A DNA stretch of 63,341 bases, taken from contig NZ_MRTH01000041.1 of the NCBI RefSeq assembly GCF_001956045.1, forward strand, positions 1-63,341, read 5' to 3'. A program made the translations under genes and the position numbers. Positions within the stretch are counted from its first letter, which is position 1; each line of letters begins with the position of its first letter. Under the pieces are notes generated by a model. The model made no database searches. It was not told the origin of the DNA and was given only the letters and a program-made list of their open reading frames with translations. Positions 25,898 through 35,202 of the stretch are shown here, piece by piece. The DNA is from Paenibacillus sp. FSL H7-0331 (GTDB lineage: Bacteria > Bacillota > Bacilli > Paenibacillales > NBRC-103111).

Positions 25898-26863
25898 CTA
25901 TTTGGCTGTACTGGAAATGGAGGATGTCATGCCATATTTTTTACCCAATTGCTGTCCAAACAAAGCAGCGAGGATTTGCTGAAACAGCATACCGGCGATA
26001 ACCGGCAGGGCGACAGGAGGCGGGAAGAAGCTGATTGCAAGCACCGCGCCTGCACTTAAATTGCGCATCCCTGAATTGATCGTAAGCGCAATGGTCACTT
26101 CACGGTCCCATTTCATCCAATGAGACACAAGCCAACCCGCGATATAACCAAAAGCCGCAAGCACAAAGGCTACGATGATGATCTCCAACAGCTTCATATT
26201 AAATTGCTTCAAATAGGGAGCTACCACCGAGCTATTGATCGAAACGACAATAAACAGCCCGATTTTGGAAAAAGGAGCAAGCTTTGGACCGAGCATCGGT
26301 TTGATTTTGCCCTTCGTTAATTGATTGAGCAGCATCCCGATAATAGAAGGGACAACAACCATCCAGAGCAGCCCGCCCATAATATCCAGCGGCTCCATAT
26401 GAACCTTGGCTCCTACAATCCAGGAAAGACTCAGCGGAACGATAATAGGGGACAGCAGCGTATCCAACAGGATGAGTGCCAGCGTTAGCGCAATATTCCC
26501 CCCATAAATAGTGACCCAGACGAGACTCACGACTCCGGTTGGAATGACAAATAACAGCACAAATCCCGTCTGCGTCAAATCATCACCTGGAAAAAAGTAG
26601 GCCCCGGCGGCCCAGCCTAATATAGGCATGACCAAATGCAATATAAGTAGATTAGCCACAATCGGCAGTGGAAGCATCATTACCCGGCCCAAATCCTTGA
26701 AATTGGAGCCAATGCTGCCAGCAAACGTCATTGCGGCAAAAATCCACGGCACCAAAAAACTGAACGAGTGCAGCCATGCGGCACCCAAGAGACCCACGAG
26801 CACACCTGTCGGTGTAAGAAACGGCATACATTTTTCTAATATTTTGTTTAATCGGTTTAGCAT
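25898..26863 (-). CDS. BASS (bile acid:sodium symporter) family transporter
   Basis: A 321-residue membrane protein with about nine to ten helices. The conserved segments TINSGMRNLSAGAVLAI near residue 265 and VIPTGVVSLVW near 115 are those of the bile acid:sodium symporter/arsenite efflux superfamily. Bacterial members move organic anions, pantoate, keto acids or arsenite with sodium or protons, and the cargo here cannot be told. ATG 26863 is chosen because of the upstream GAGGG/GGAG site. A longer frame to 26932 would run through the promoter region. Confidence 0.82.
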   Translation of the reverse strand: MLNRLNKILEKCMPFLTPTGVLVGLLGAAWLHSFSFLVPWIFAAMTFAGSIGSNFKDLGRVMMLPLPIVANLLILHLVMPILGWAAGAYFFPGDDLTQTGFVLLFVIPTGVVSLVWVTIYGGNIALTLALILLDTLLSPIIVPLSLSWIVGAKVHMEPLDIMGGLLWMVVVPSIIGMLLNQLTKGKIKPMLGPKLAPFSKIGLFIVVSINSSVVAPYLKQFNMKLLEIIIVAFVLAAFGYIAGWLVSHWMKWDREVTIALTINSGMRNLSAGAVLAISFFPPPVALPVIAGMLFQQILAALFGQQLGKKYGMTSSISSTAK

Positions 26864-26916
26864 ACTCCAGCCCTCTTCTGCTTTTAAATGAACAACATTT
26901 AATGAATTATCGTTAC

Positions 26917-26944
26917 ATTGTAGCATAATCACGCGAACTGCAAA
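26917..26944 (-). promoter_or_regulatory. Promoter of the BASS transporter gene
   Basis: On the minus strand, TTTGCA (26939-26944), a 16-bp spacer and TACAAT (26917-26922), about 50 nt before the chosen ATG. Confidence 0.5.
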
Positions 26945-26979
26945 CGATCTTTTTTGCTATTCATCCAAAAAGAAAACGC

Positions 26980-27006
26980 AAAAAAAGAGCAGTTTGCAGC
27001 TGCCCT
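26980..27006 (-). terminator. Terminator of the UDP-sugar pyrophosphorylase gene
   Basis: On the minus strand, AGGGCAG (27000-27006) pairs with CTGCTCT (26986-26992), followed by seven T. It starts 7 nt after the stop codon. Confidence 0.65.
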
Positions 27007-27012
27007 GTTAGA

Positions 27013-28353
27013 TTAAGTCTCTCTTGCTAATCCTTCTCCAGCGTACGATAGCAGCGGCGAAATCTCGACAGGCCCCTGAACCTCATCAAGCGAAGCACCC
27101 GCTTTCAGCAGCCAGCTCCGATGCAGCTCGTAAATAAGCTCTCTGGCTGTTTGCGGGCTGTCCTCACCTTCCTTGTTTTTTACAGGTGCAAAATCATGTT
27201 CACGCTTTCCTTTAAGAACCGTGATCCCCGCAGCCCATGGAAAAAAATCAAAAATAAACCGTTCGAATTTGTACCCATTCGGCTGTGAAGCTTCAATGAT
27301 ATGACCATTCACATCTACATGCCTGATTTTCTTGTGAGCGATATGGTAGGGAATGCTGCTGTTCACCTGCTGCTCGATCCAGTCACGACGAAATAAATGA
27401 ATCGAGATATTGCCAAGCCCATACGTCAGCTTCCCTTCATTATTGTGCTCAAACATCAAATGCTGTGGCAGATCGGAGTATTCCACGACCATAGGCCGAT
27501 TGTTTTTCATACATATAATACCGACCTTCTCCTCGGGATACGCCTTATCTATCACTTTGGTCGCAATCGGGTTGTTATAATGAGCCGCAACACCAACAAA
27601 TACAGGGTCCGCCACCTTAATAAGTGCATTATCCACATTATAATAAAATAACCAATCGACACCGCGGCGCTTCATGTCGGCTATCGCTCCTGACTTGTTC
27701 AAGGCGGCAAAGCACTCTCCATTTCCGCTCGGAGCCAGGCTGATCTCATCCTTCTCCGATAAAAAGATGCTGCCATCCTCATCCACAGCAGGCATGACCC
27801 CCTGTTCAAACATAATGCAATCTTCAGCACAATAACCAAAATAATCAGCTGCTATCATATAATCGACCGTTTGCTGATGATTATCCGGGCTTGTCATGAT
27901 ATACCAAGGGATTCGGCTGCCTGCTCGCTTAGACAGATTGAGCAAGCGCTCCGCTTGAAGCTGAAACAACGACTTGTGGGAAGGCAGGCCAATATCGTAG
28001 GTCCCCTTTGGTCCTTCATGCCCCAACCGGCTTCCCTGGCCTCCGGCTACAACAATCGCTCCAACCTTCCCTTGACGAAGCAGCTCCCAACCCTTATCTG
28101 TAAAATACTGCTGCTCCTCCTCACTGAACAGCTCCCAATCAAGCGCTCCGATCGGCGACAGGTCTTCATAGATTGCAGGTGTTTGTGCTGCGCGCACTTC
28201 ACCTAATGCTGCCCACTGGTCCCAATTGATACTCAGAATCTGATTCAGCAGCTTCAGCTGTGATGCCTCAGACAGTTCATCATAGAACTGAAGAAGATGT
28301 GCCTGATTGTGCCGGATAAGCAGCTCCAGCACTCCGTTATATAGCTCTTCCAT
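27013..28353 (-). CDS. UDPGP type 1 family UDP-sugar pyrophosphorylase
   Basis: A 446-residue nucleotidyltransferase. The signature VVAGGQGSRLGHEGPKGTYDI near residue 100 binds UTP. SGNGECFAAL near 225, YNVDNALIKV near 248 and KFERFIFDFFPW near 375 match eukaryote-like UDP-GlcNAc/UDP-glucose pyrophosphorylases. It would join UTP with a sugar 1-phosphate to give a UDP-sugar for cell-wall or polysaccharide work. The exact sugar cannot be read. GGAGG precedes the ATG. It is a single gene with its own terminator. Confidence 0.85.
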   Translation of the reverse strand: MEELYNGVLELLIRHNQAHLLQFYDELSEASQLKLLNQILSINWDQWAALGEVRAAQTPAIYEDLSPIGALDWELFSEEEQQYFTDKGWELLRQGKVGAIVVAGGQGSRLGHEGPKGTYDIGLPSHKSLFQLQAERLLNLSKRAGSRIPWYIMTSPDNHQQTVDYMIAADYFGYCAEDCIMFEQGVMPAVDEDGSIFLSEKDEISLAPSGNGECFAALNKSGAIADMKRRGVDWLFYYNVDNALIKVADPVFVGVAAHYNNPIATKVIDKAYPEEKVGIICMKNNRPMVVEYSDLPQHLMFEHNNEGKLTYGLGNISIHLFRRDWIEQQVNSSIPYHIAHKKIRHVDVNGHIIEASQPNGYKFERFIFDFFPWAAGITVLKGKREHDFAPVKNKEGEDSPQTARELIYELHRSWLLKAGASLDEVQGPVEISPLLSYAGEGLARET

Positions 28354-28405
28354 TGCCCGCCTCCTAAACCAAAATTTCTTACAGCTGCTATGCTAGCTTC
28401 AATTA

Positions 28406-28740
28406 TTATTGCAGCCAACCATTTTTCTCGGCAATACTGATCGCATCAATACGGTTTTTGGCCTCAAGCTTCTGCAAAATTTCCGATACATAATTCCGTA
28501 CCGTGCCTCCCGTCAGGAACAGCTTTCTGGCTATTTCATTTACCGATAACCCCGCGGCTACCAGCTTCAGCACCTCCTGCTCCCGTTCCGTTAACGGATT
28601 TTCCGCTTCCCATAAAGAAATAGAAAGTGCAGGACTGATGACCCTTCCGCCCTTGAATATATTCCGCAGTGCGACTGCAAGCTCGTGTACGGGCGAATCC
28701 TTTAACAAGTAACCCTGAACCATTTGATCGAAAATTTCCC
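28406..28740 (-). pseudogene. Remnant of a NarL/DesR-type response regulator (C-terminal part)
   Basis: The frame ending at 28406 holds a complete LuxR-type helix-turn-helix (LTEREQEVLKLVAAGLSVNE...), preceded by the last receiver strand (QGYLLKDSPVHELA). The phosphorylated Asp and the first 90 or so receiver residues are missing. Upstream, the sequence jumps without a gap into the membrane part of a histidine kinase in another frame, near 28740. An internal ATG at 28723 could still yield 105 residues, but that protein would lack a usable receiver. The simplest reading is a deletion of roughly 0.9 kb. Confidence 0.75.
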
Positions 28741-29195
28741 CGCATGATGACAGGCATCACGGTCATCACCAACGCGGAAGGCAGAGCATTGATTATATCC
28801 GATTCATTCAGGCCAAGACCTCTATAAAGTAGAGCAAGAATGAGCAGCCCAAGCTGAGCTGTCATTGCGGTTATAAACTGTTTATTGTCAGACAGCATAC
28901 CGACGATGAAAGCGGTATAGAATCCCATCAAAATAAAGCTATCATTATAACGCAAACACAAAAAGCCAATAATCACGATCAGGCCTATCACATATAGAAG
29001 TCGTCTTGACGAGTTCAGATAACACAGCAGGTAAATCATACCAAACAAGGCAAGCGTAGAAAAGCCGATCCACATCTCGAAAATCGATTTGTGGAACAGC
29101 GTATGGATAGGTATGAACAGATAAATCAGAAAAACGAATGAATAGATCATGATTTGTCGTATTTTCCTGTCGAATGTCAAACTGAACCTGCTCAT
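28741..29195 (-). pseudogene. Remnant of a DesK/YvfT-type sensor kinase (membrane part only)
   Basis: The ATG at 29195 (AAGGAAGGAAG upstream) opens a frame with about six membrane helices, ending VMTVMPVIMR near 28741. In DesK-like kinases a dimerisation domain with the phosphorylated His and an ATPase domain follow. Here the frame instead runs out of frame over the response-regulator sequence to a stop at 28536, giving an unrelated tail. Catalysis is therefore lost. The start overlaps the stop of the upstream permease remnant as ATGA, so the original operon order is kept. Confidence 0.78.
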
Positions 29196-29392
29196 ACCGC
29201 TTCCTTCCTTTTAATCATATAAGGCGATAATATCATAAAAATGATCACGTATGCTGTAAGAATCACAATACCTCCCCAATCCAGCGACAACCCTGCAATG
29301 ATGTTCCAAGCACCTTTACCGTATCGGTAAGAAGGCATCCACAAAGCAAACATAAACATAATAAATTTCCGCTTCCTCACAGTACGCAGCAG
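29192..29392 (-). pseudogene. C-terminal remnant of an ABC-2 type permease
   Basis: About 62 residues: WMPSYRYGKGAWNIIAGLS followed by a last membrane helix and KRKEAV. This is the usual end of an ABC-2 permease of the YvfS kind, which in Bacillus is encoded just before a sensor kinase and response regulator. A stop lies in frame near 29395, and neither the rest of the permease nor an ATPase gene is present upstream. It overlaps the kinase remnant by 4 nt. It is likely dead. Confidence 0.6.
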
Positions 29393-29532
29393 CTATGCTT
29401 TATACACCTCATTTTTTTGGAGCTCACGCTTTTAGCTCTTTACTATAGCCTTAATTGACTTTACACCATACCGACGAATGTCATCACTTGCACCTGACAA
29501 ATGTCACATCCATGAAAAAGAGTCCTCCATAC

Positions 29533-29576
29533 AAAAAACATCCCTAGCCCACTTGATAATAAGCGGTCAGGGATGC
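29533..29576 (-). terminator. Terminator of the PPK2 gene
   Basis: On the minus strand, GCATCCCT and AGGGATGT pair across a 23-nt loop, followed by TTTTTT. It starts about 42 nt after the stop codon. The rest of the gap 29393-29617 shows nothing else. Confidence 0.65.
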
Positions 29577-29617
29577 TTGTAGTGTTCATATCGGTTGTCA
29601 CACCAGTAACGAACCCA

Positions 29618-30445
29618 CTATTCAGGCTGTTCGCCAAGCGGCAGCAATTCGATTAAATCCTTCATCGCAATGTCCGGCTGCGGATAGGACAGCGGCAGCT
29701 TTTTCAATGTATCCACAATTAGCGACAGCACAACATAATCTCTGTACCAGCGGTTATTACCGGGCACCAGATGCCAAGGCGCGTCCTTCGAGTTGCAATT
29801 GGTGAACACACCCTCGTATGCCTTTTGATAGGCGTCCCAATAATTGCGCTCCAGCAGATCGCTCGGATCGAATTTCCATCTTTTTGATGGATCGTGAAGC
29901 CGTTCCTCGATTTTTTTAATTTGAAAGTCTTTCGAAATATGTAAGAAAATTTTCAATACGACTGTATCATGATCAGCCAGCAGCTTCTCAAATTGCTTGA
30001 TGTGCTTGAAGCGCCGCTCAGCCTCTTCATCCTCAATCTGATTGTGTACACGAGTGATCAAAACATCCTCATAATAGGAGCGATTAAATGCCGTAATGAA
30101 CCCTCTGCCCGGCGTTTCCTTGTGGGCTCTCCACAGAAAGTCATGTGAGGATTCTTCGGTTGTCGGTTGTTTAAATGAAGTCACCTTGAAGCCCTGCGGA
30201 TTGACCCCGGACAACACTTTTTTAATGACGCCATCCTTGCCGCTGCAATCCATCCCCTGAAAAATAATGAGCAGTGAATACTTTTTCCCGGCAAACAGCT
30301 TGTCCTGCAGCTCTGTCAATTCCTCTTTCAGCTTCTCGTAATGCTCGGCAACCTCATCCTTTCCGGAAAAAGAACCTGTATCATCGGGATCATACTGGCT
30401 CAGCTTGATTTTTTTGTCCCGCGGCAGTTTAACATTTTTGGACAT
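29618..30445 (-). CDS. PPK2 family polyphosphate:nucleotide phosphotransferase
   Basis: A 275-residue kinase with the Walker A-like loop FQGMDCSGKDG near residue 62, the FNRSYYEDVL segment near 127 that carries the Walker B Asp, the lid region LHDPSKRWKF near 185 and WHLVPGNNRWYRDY near 230. PPK2 enzymes use inorganic polyphosphate to phosphorylate NDP or NMP. The single-domain length fits class I or III, and the preferred nucleotide cannot be told. ATG 30445 follows GAGGAG. It is a single gene between the collapsed two-component locus and an amidohydrolase. Confidence 0.88.
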   Translation of the reverse strand: MSKNVKLPRDKKIKLSQYDPDDTGSFSGKDEVAEHYEKLKEELTELQDKLFAGKKYSLLIIFQGMDCSGKDGVIKKVLSGVNPQGFKVTSFKQPTTEESSHDFLWRAHKETPGRGFITAFNRSYYEDVLITRVHNQIEDEEAERRFKHIKQFEKLLADHDTVVLKIFLHISKDFQIKKIEERLHDPSKRWKFDPSDLLERNYWDAYQKAYEGVFTNCNSKDAPWHLVPGNNRWYRDYVVLSLIVDTLKKLPLSYPQPDIAMKDLIELLPLGEQPE

Positions 30446-30506
30446 TTTCAACCACTCCTCTGGATTGTGATGATCTGATGATACCCTGTACTGCGAACTT
30501 GATAAC

Positions 30507-31352
30507 CTACCGAAGCAAATGCTCCAGCTTGTAAAAACGCAGGGCGTTATGGCCGAATATCGCCGTTTTTTCCGACTCTGTTATCCCTTCGGGCAAGGCT
30601 TCCTCCAACAGCTCCACAACTCGTTCATAGCTTGCTGCCAGCAGGCAGACGGGCCAATCACTGCCAAACATCACACGCTCTGTGCCAAAAGCTTTTACTA
30701 TATGATGGATATAAGGAGTCACCTGCTCTGTCGTCCAAGTATGATGATCGGCTTCTGTTACCATCCCCGACAGCTTGCAGGTTATCGACGGATAAGAGGC
30801 AATTCCCTCCAGTTGTGAAGCCCAAGGCTCCCACTGTCCCTGTACAATAACTGGCTTGGCGATATGGTCAATAACCCCACGAAGATCAGGTACCTCCTGC
30901 AGTAATTTCAGCACAGTCGGCAGCTGGTGTGAACGCATCAGCAGATCGACCGGAAAATTCTCAGCCTCCAAAAACTTCAGCGCTTGTAAACTTGCGGGGC
31001 GCAGAACCGCATCCGCGTCCTCCATGATTTGAATCATAATACGAATTCCAACCAATTTGGACTGTTTTCGTAACGATTCATAATGCTCGCGGAAATCCTT
31101 GTGCTCCAGATCCAGCCAACCGACAACACCTGCAATAGAGTCGTTGTGCTGTGCCAGCTCAAGCATAAATTCCGTATCCTTCATTGTCGGAGCTGCCTGT
31201 ACAACAATCGTCTTGTCAATCTGAGTGCGTGCCAAATGCTCTGACAGATCGGCAGGAAAATAATCCCGATGCAATATTTCCCCATCCTCTTTGGTCCAAT
31301 CGTAATCTCCACGTGCCAATTGCCAATAATGCTGATGTGCGTCTACTCTCAA
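30507..31352 (-). CDS. Amidohydrolase 2 family, L-fuconolactonase-like
   Basis: A 281-residue metal hydrolase. The start MRVDAHQHYWQ supplies two His ligands, HIAKPVI near residue 165 a third, and FGSDWPVCL near 232 the conserved Asp. The general pattern (YDWTKEDGEILHRDYFP) matches L-fucono-1,5-lactonase and related 2-pyrone-dicarboxylate lactonases. The start is TTG at 31352, with GGGAGG 9 nt upstream and no better in-frame ATG. With FucU, FucI and the aldo/keto reductase of this window it might belong to an oxidative L-fucose route. This is inference, since the genes are not linked. Confidence 0.8.
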   Translation of the reverse strand: MRVDAHQHYWQLARGDYDWTKEDGEILHRDYFPADLSEHLARTQIDKTIVVQAAPTMKDTEFMLELAQHNDSIAGVVGWLDLEHKDFREHYESLRKQSKLVGIRIMIQIMEDADAVLRPASLQALKFLEAENFPVDLLMRSHQLPTVLKLLQEVPDLRGVIDHIAKPVIVQGQWEPWASQLEGIASYPSITCKLSGMVTEADHHTWTTEQVTPYIHHIVKAFGTERVMFGSDWPVCLLAASYERVVELLEEALPEGITESEKTAIFGHNALRFYKLEHLLR

Positions 31353-31646
31353 CCTGCGTAACCTCCCTCATTCACTCTCTTTTTGCAGAGTTCTGTTAGT
31401 CTCTTAGCCATTATATTACAATAGAACCAAACGGTTTTACAATGACTTCAGATGTTCCATACTTTTTACAAAATAATTGATATTTTGCTGTTTCAAAAGC
31501 TATAAGATGGGTAATTAATTGTATCGAAACAACTTGGTGAACAAAATTAATGAAAATATCGCAAAATTGTACAATGATTTTAAGGTTATTTTAATGATGA
31601 TCATATATACTATGTATTATATCCAATTATTAGGCGGGTGAGCGTA

Positions 31647-31874
31647 ATGAAATTGTTCATAACAGTACAGAATAAAAAGGTGCCTGTTTACTCCGATGAA
31701 AAGAACAAAAAGAAACTGAATCTTCTTGTTTCTGCTCTGGAATCCAAAGTAGTTAAAGGAAAAAGAGCAATTAAAAAATGTCTCGACTCCTTAATCAGCA
31801 TCGAAATTGTCGGATGCGAAGCGATTCTTCATTCTTACAACGAAACTGACTCTTTGGCTTTATCGCTCTATTAA
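31647..31874 (+). CDS. Small hypothetical protein
   Basis: A 75-residue frame, MKLFITVQNKKVPVYSDEKN, rich in Lys and Ser, with a predicted beta start, a helix around residues 22-45 and a second strand. GGCGGGTGA precedes the ATG at 31647. A GTG at 31638 is less likely. A hairpin follows at 31922. I recognise no family. The gap before it (31353-31646) is AT-rich and shows no firm promoter. Confidence 0.5.
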   Translation: MKLFITVQNKKVPVYSDEKNKKKLNLLVSALESKVVKGKRAIKKCLDSLISIEIVGCEAILHSYNETDSLALSLY

Positions 31875-31921
31875 ACTACGGTAAAGCCTTCTCTGTTACC
31901 CAACCATACATATTACAAATT

Positions 31922-31953
31922 AAGAAGCTGCTGCTGCGGCTTCTTTGTTGTTT
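31922..31953 (+). terminator. Terminator after the 75-residue gene
   Basis: AAGAAGC (31922-31928) pairs with GCTTCTT (31939-31945), followed by TGTTGTTTATT. The stem is only 7 bp, so this is a moderate call. Confidence 0.5.
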
Positions 31954-32041
31954 ATTACATACACGTCTCCCTTTGCAGGTGAATGGTATCGGATTCTGTT
32001 ATAATTCTTGCATACATAATAAGAATAGCTGGAGTGATAGA

Positions 32042-34573
32042 ATGACCATTTTGCCCATAGATACGATTCTTCCTCAATTAAAAGAAACTTTACAAGTCCA
32101 CTCGGCCATCGTACTGGTGGCCCCACCCGGAGCAGGCAAAACAACGCGAGTTCCACTAGCGCTGCTGGATGTGCCCCTATTCGCAAAGCAGCGAATCCTG
32201 ATGCTGGAGCCGCGCCGACTCGCTGCCCGCACTGCAGCCCGCTATATGGCTGCATCGCTTAATCAGCAGGTCGGTGAGACCGTTGGATATCGGGTTCGAA
32301 TGGATACCCGCGTAGGCCCCTCTACACGAATCGAAGTCATTACGGAAGGTGTCCTTACCCGGATGCTTCAGCAGGACCCAAGCCTGGAGGGTGTAGGTGC
32401 TGTCATCTTCGACGAATTTCACGAGCGCAGCCTTCACGCAGATCTTGGACTTGCCTTGTGCTTGCAGGCACAGGCTTTGCTTCGTGACGATTTACGTATC
32501 ATCGTGATGTCGGCAACACTGGACGCCCAAGCCGTTGCCGGGTTGATGAACGATGCGCCAATCCTGATTAGCGAAGGGCGAAGCTTTGAAGTAGCTACCC
32601 ATTATTTGGACCGAAAACCTGATGGACGCATTGAGCAGACGGTTGTACGCGTAATAGTCCAAGCGCTCGAGCAGCATGAGTATGGCAATATGCTTGTGTT
32701 TGTTCCAGGAACAGGAGAAATCAGACGAATCGAAGCAAGACTTCGCGAGCTGCAGCTCGGTCCGCTGGTTCAGATCACCCCACTGCACGGTTCCTTGCCA
32801 CAAGAAAGTCAGGATAGAGCTATCTCCCGAGGTCAAGCGAATGAACGTAAAATTGTGCTTACCACATCCATTGCTGAGTCGAGCCTTACTGTTGATGGGA
32901 TCGGGATTGTCATTGACAGCGGCCTGAGCCGTGTCCCCCGCTTCTCACCGCGCACTGGGATGACCCGTCTGGAAACCGTTCCGGTATCTCTGGCATCGGC
33001 CGACCAGCGCAGGGGGCGGGCGGGTCGCCTCGGTCCAGGTACCTGCTACCGCCTTTGGACGGAAGCCGACCATCGTCAGCTCCTACCGCTTAGCAAGCCG
33101 GAAATAGCAGAGGCTGATCTGGCTCCCCTAGCTCTGGAGCTGGCGGCTTGGGGTGTAACCGAGCCTGCTGAGCTGACGTGGCTTGACTCTCCACCACGAG
33201 CTGCATTCGTTCAAGCACGTTCGCTGCTTGTCCAGTTGGGAGCAATGAACCCGGATGGATCGATTACATCAGAGGGTCGCCGTATGGCAGGACTTGGACT
33301 TCATCCACGCTTGGCACATATGCTGCTTAAGGCGATTCCGCTTGGATATGGAGAGCTGGCTTGCGAGCTGGCTGCCTTGCTCAATGAACGGGATTTCTTA
33401 AAAGGTGATTCTGCAGCTCCTAATGCAGACCTGCGGCTGCGTGTGGAAGCACTTCGAAGGGCCATGAAGTCAAAGGATTACTCGTCTGGAGCCTTATTCT
33501 ATGAGGGCTTTACAGTAGATGCTGCCGCCTGCAAACGCATATGGATGGAAGCTGGTCAGTGGAAAAGAGAGCTGCGTATTCAGGTTGCAAGCCAACCAGA
33601 GGATGTACATCACTGTGGACTGCTGCTAGCCTTTGCATTTCCTGACCGAATCGGACAGCGCAGATCACAGGGCGGCTTTCTGTTGAGCAGCGGACGCGGA
33701 GCGCAGTTTATTCATATGCAGCCGCTAGCCAACTCGCCTTATAATGTAACTGTGGAGCTTGATGATCAAGGTACAGACAGCCGGATTTATTTGGCTGCTC
33801 CGGTTGAATGGGAAGAGTTGGAGCAGCATTTCAGCGAAAGTATTGAACGGGATACCATTACCGTATGGGATCCAACTGTACAGGCCGTCCGTTCCCGCCA
33901 TTATATACGTATGGGTGCTATTCTTATCAAGGATGTCCCAAACCACACACCTGATCAGGACGATGTGTACCGTGCTTTGGTCAGCGGAATTGTCAAGGAA
34001 GGTTTAGCCCTGTTGCCTTGGACAAAAGCATCCCTTCAATTACGTGAGCGTCTCCAGTTTATGAATCATTATGATACGGATTGGCCTGACATGGCGGACC
34101 CTGCACTTATCATTAATATTCAGGATTGGCTGGCTCCGCATCTGCATGGGCTCAAAAGCCGCAGCGACCTTCAGCGACTGAATATGTTCTCCATACTGGA
34201 GTCCATGCTGTCGTGGGAGCAGCGCCGCGCATTGGACGAATCGGCTCCAACGCATATCACCGTCCCAAGCGGTTCACGGATCTCCGTCGATTACAGCGAT
34301 CCCGATATCCCTACCTTATCCGTTCGGCTGCAGGAACTATTCGGATTGGAGCAAACTCCGCGAATTGGAGGCGGCCGAGTCCCTATACGGCTTCAGCTGT
34401 TATCACCTGCCCAACGCCCAGTTCAGGTAACGAGCGATTTGGCAAGCTTTTGGCGTCATACGTATTTCGAGGTCAAAAAAGATCTTAAGGGTCGTTATCC
34501 GAAGCATTACTGGCCCGATGATCCGCTCGTTGCGATGCCCACCAGCCGGGTACGGCCGAAAAATTTACAATAG
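32042..34573 (+). CDS. hrpB: ATP-dependent helicase HrpB
   Basis: An 843-residue DEAH-box helicase of the usual HrpB length. Motif I is APPGAGKTTRVP near residue 28, the DEAH position reads DEFHER near 128, motif III is SATLDA near 162 and motif VI is QRRGRAGRLGPG near 325. The HrpB-specific C-terminal domain follows, ending GRYPKHYWPDDP. HrpB proteins unwind RNA with NTP, and their biological task is unclear in most bacteria. ATG 32042 is chosen because TGGAGTGA precedes it. An earlier in-frame start at 31973 lacks a ribosome site. It is transcribed alone, with its own strong terminator. Confidence 0.92.
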   Translation: MTILPIDTILPQLKETLQVHSAIVLVAPPGAGKTTRVPLALLDVPLFAKQRILMLEPRRLAARTAARYMAASLNQQVGETVGYRVRMDTRVGPSTRIEVITEGVLTRMLQQDPSLEGVGAVIFDEFHERSLHADLGLALCLQAQALLRDDLRIIVMSATLDAQAVAGLMNDAPILISEGRSFEVATHYLDRKPDGRIEQTVVRVIVQALEQHEYGNMLVFVPGTGEIRRIEARLRELQLGPLVQITPLHGSLPQESQDRAISRGQANERKIVLTTSIAESSLTVDGIGIVIDSGLSRVPRFSPRTGMTRLETVPVSLASADQRRGRAGRLGPGTCYRLWTEADHRQLLPLSKPEIAEADLAPLALELAAWGVTEPAELTWLDSPPRAAFVQARSLLVQLGAMNPDGSITSEGRRMAGLGLHPRLAHMLLKAIPLGYGELACELAALLNERDFLKGDSAAPNADLRLRVEALRRAMKSKDYSSGALFYEGFTVDAAACKRIWMEAGQWKRELRIQVASQPEDVHHCGLLLAFAFPDRIGQRRSQGGFLLSSGRGAQFIHMQPLANSPYNVTVELDDQGTDSRIYLAAPVEWEELEQHFSESIERDTITVWDPTVQAVRSRHYIRMGAILIKDVPNHTPDQDDVYRALVSGIVKEGLALLPWTKASLQLRERLQFMNHYDTDWPDMADPALIINIQDWLAPHLHGLKSRSDLQRLNMFSILESMLSWEQRRALDESAPTHITVPSGSRISVDYSDPDIPTLSVRLQELFGLEQTPRIGGGRVPIRLQLLSPAQRPVQVTSDLASFWRHTYFEVKKDLKGRYPKHYWPDDPLVAMPTSRVRPKNLQ

Positions 34574-34616
34574 TGAATATAATGAATTCAAATAAGTTAA
34601 ATGACCGTTGAAGACC

Positions 34617-34655
34617 AAACAAGACCAGACTGGCATTACCCATCTGGTCTTGTTT
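34617..34655. terminator. Bidirectional terminator between hrpB and the thioesterase
   Basis: AAACAAGACCAGA (34617-34629) pairs with TCTGGTCTTGTTT (34643-34655), a 13-bp perfect stem. It serves both convergent genes. Confidence 0.8.
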
Positions 34656-34686
34656 GTCATTCATCTTTTAGGCATATGTATCTTTT

Positions 34687-35202
34687 TTACTCCCAAGGGA
34701 ACTTGGTGATCAGGTAATGGGCAAACTTTTTACTTTCTTCCCTGCGAGCTTTTCTCATCTCCGCCCGTTTGAAAGCCGTCTCGTGCAGCTGCTTCTCTTC
34801 CTCGGTCTCCGGAATAACGGATGGAACCTTGGCCGTTTTTCTATTTTCATCAAAAGCAACGAAGGTCAAAAACGAAGTCGCCGCGATATTGCGCTCTCCT
34901 GTCTTCAAATCCTCGGTTACTACTTTCACAAAAACCTCCATCGAGCTCGTTCCCGTCCAGGTAACGAAAGACTCCAATGAAACGGCATCACTTGGGTTAA
35001 TCGGCAGCAAGAAGTCTACCGAATCCGTTGAAGCCGTCACAACCGAACATCGTGAATGCTTTGACGCTGCTATTGAGGCAATATCGTCGATATACGCCAT
35101 TAGTTTTCCACCAAACAAGGTGTTGTTGTTGTTGACATCAACTGGAAATACCCGTGCTGTTTTGTAGGAACGGGACTCCTTGACAAATCGCTGCTGCTCC
35201 AT
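34687..35202 (-). CDS. Acyl-CoA thioesterase (hotdog fold, YkhA type)
   Basis: A 171-residue protein. DVNNNNTLFGGKLMAYIDDIAS near residue 25 holds the conserved Asn, Gly-Gly and Asp of the hotdog acyl-CoA hydrolases, and a helical tail rich in Glu and Arg follows. These enzymes release CoA from short or medium acyl-CoA in the cytosol. AAAGGAG precedes the ATG. It is a single gene convergent with hrpB. Confidence 0.85.
   Translation of the reverse strand: MEQQRFVKESRSYKTARVFPVDVNNNNTLFGGKLMAYIDDIASIAASKHSRCSVVTASTDSVDFLLPINPSDAVSLESFVTWTGTSSMEVFVKVVTEDLKTGERNIAATSFLTFVAFDENRKTAKVPSVIPETEEEKQLHETAFKRAEMRKARREESKKFAHYLITKFPWE

Noticed and set aside
26861..26932. Longer N-terminus for the BASS transporter
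   Set aside because: The extra 23 residues run over a promoter-like sequence and do not look like a transporter start.
31920..32255. 111-codon minus-strand frame at the start of hrpB
   Set aside because: It overlaps the helicase Walker A region, has low-complexity composition and no ribosome site.
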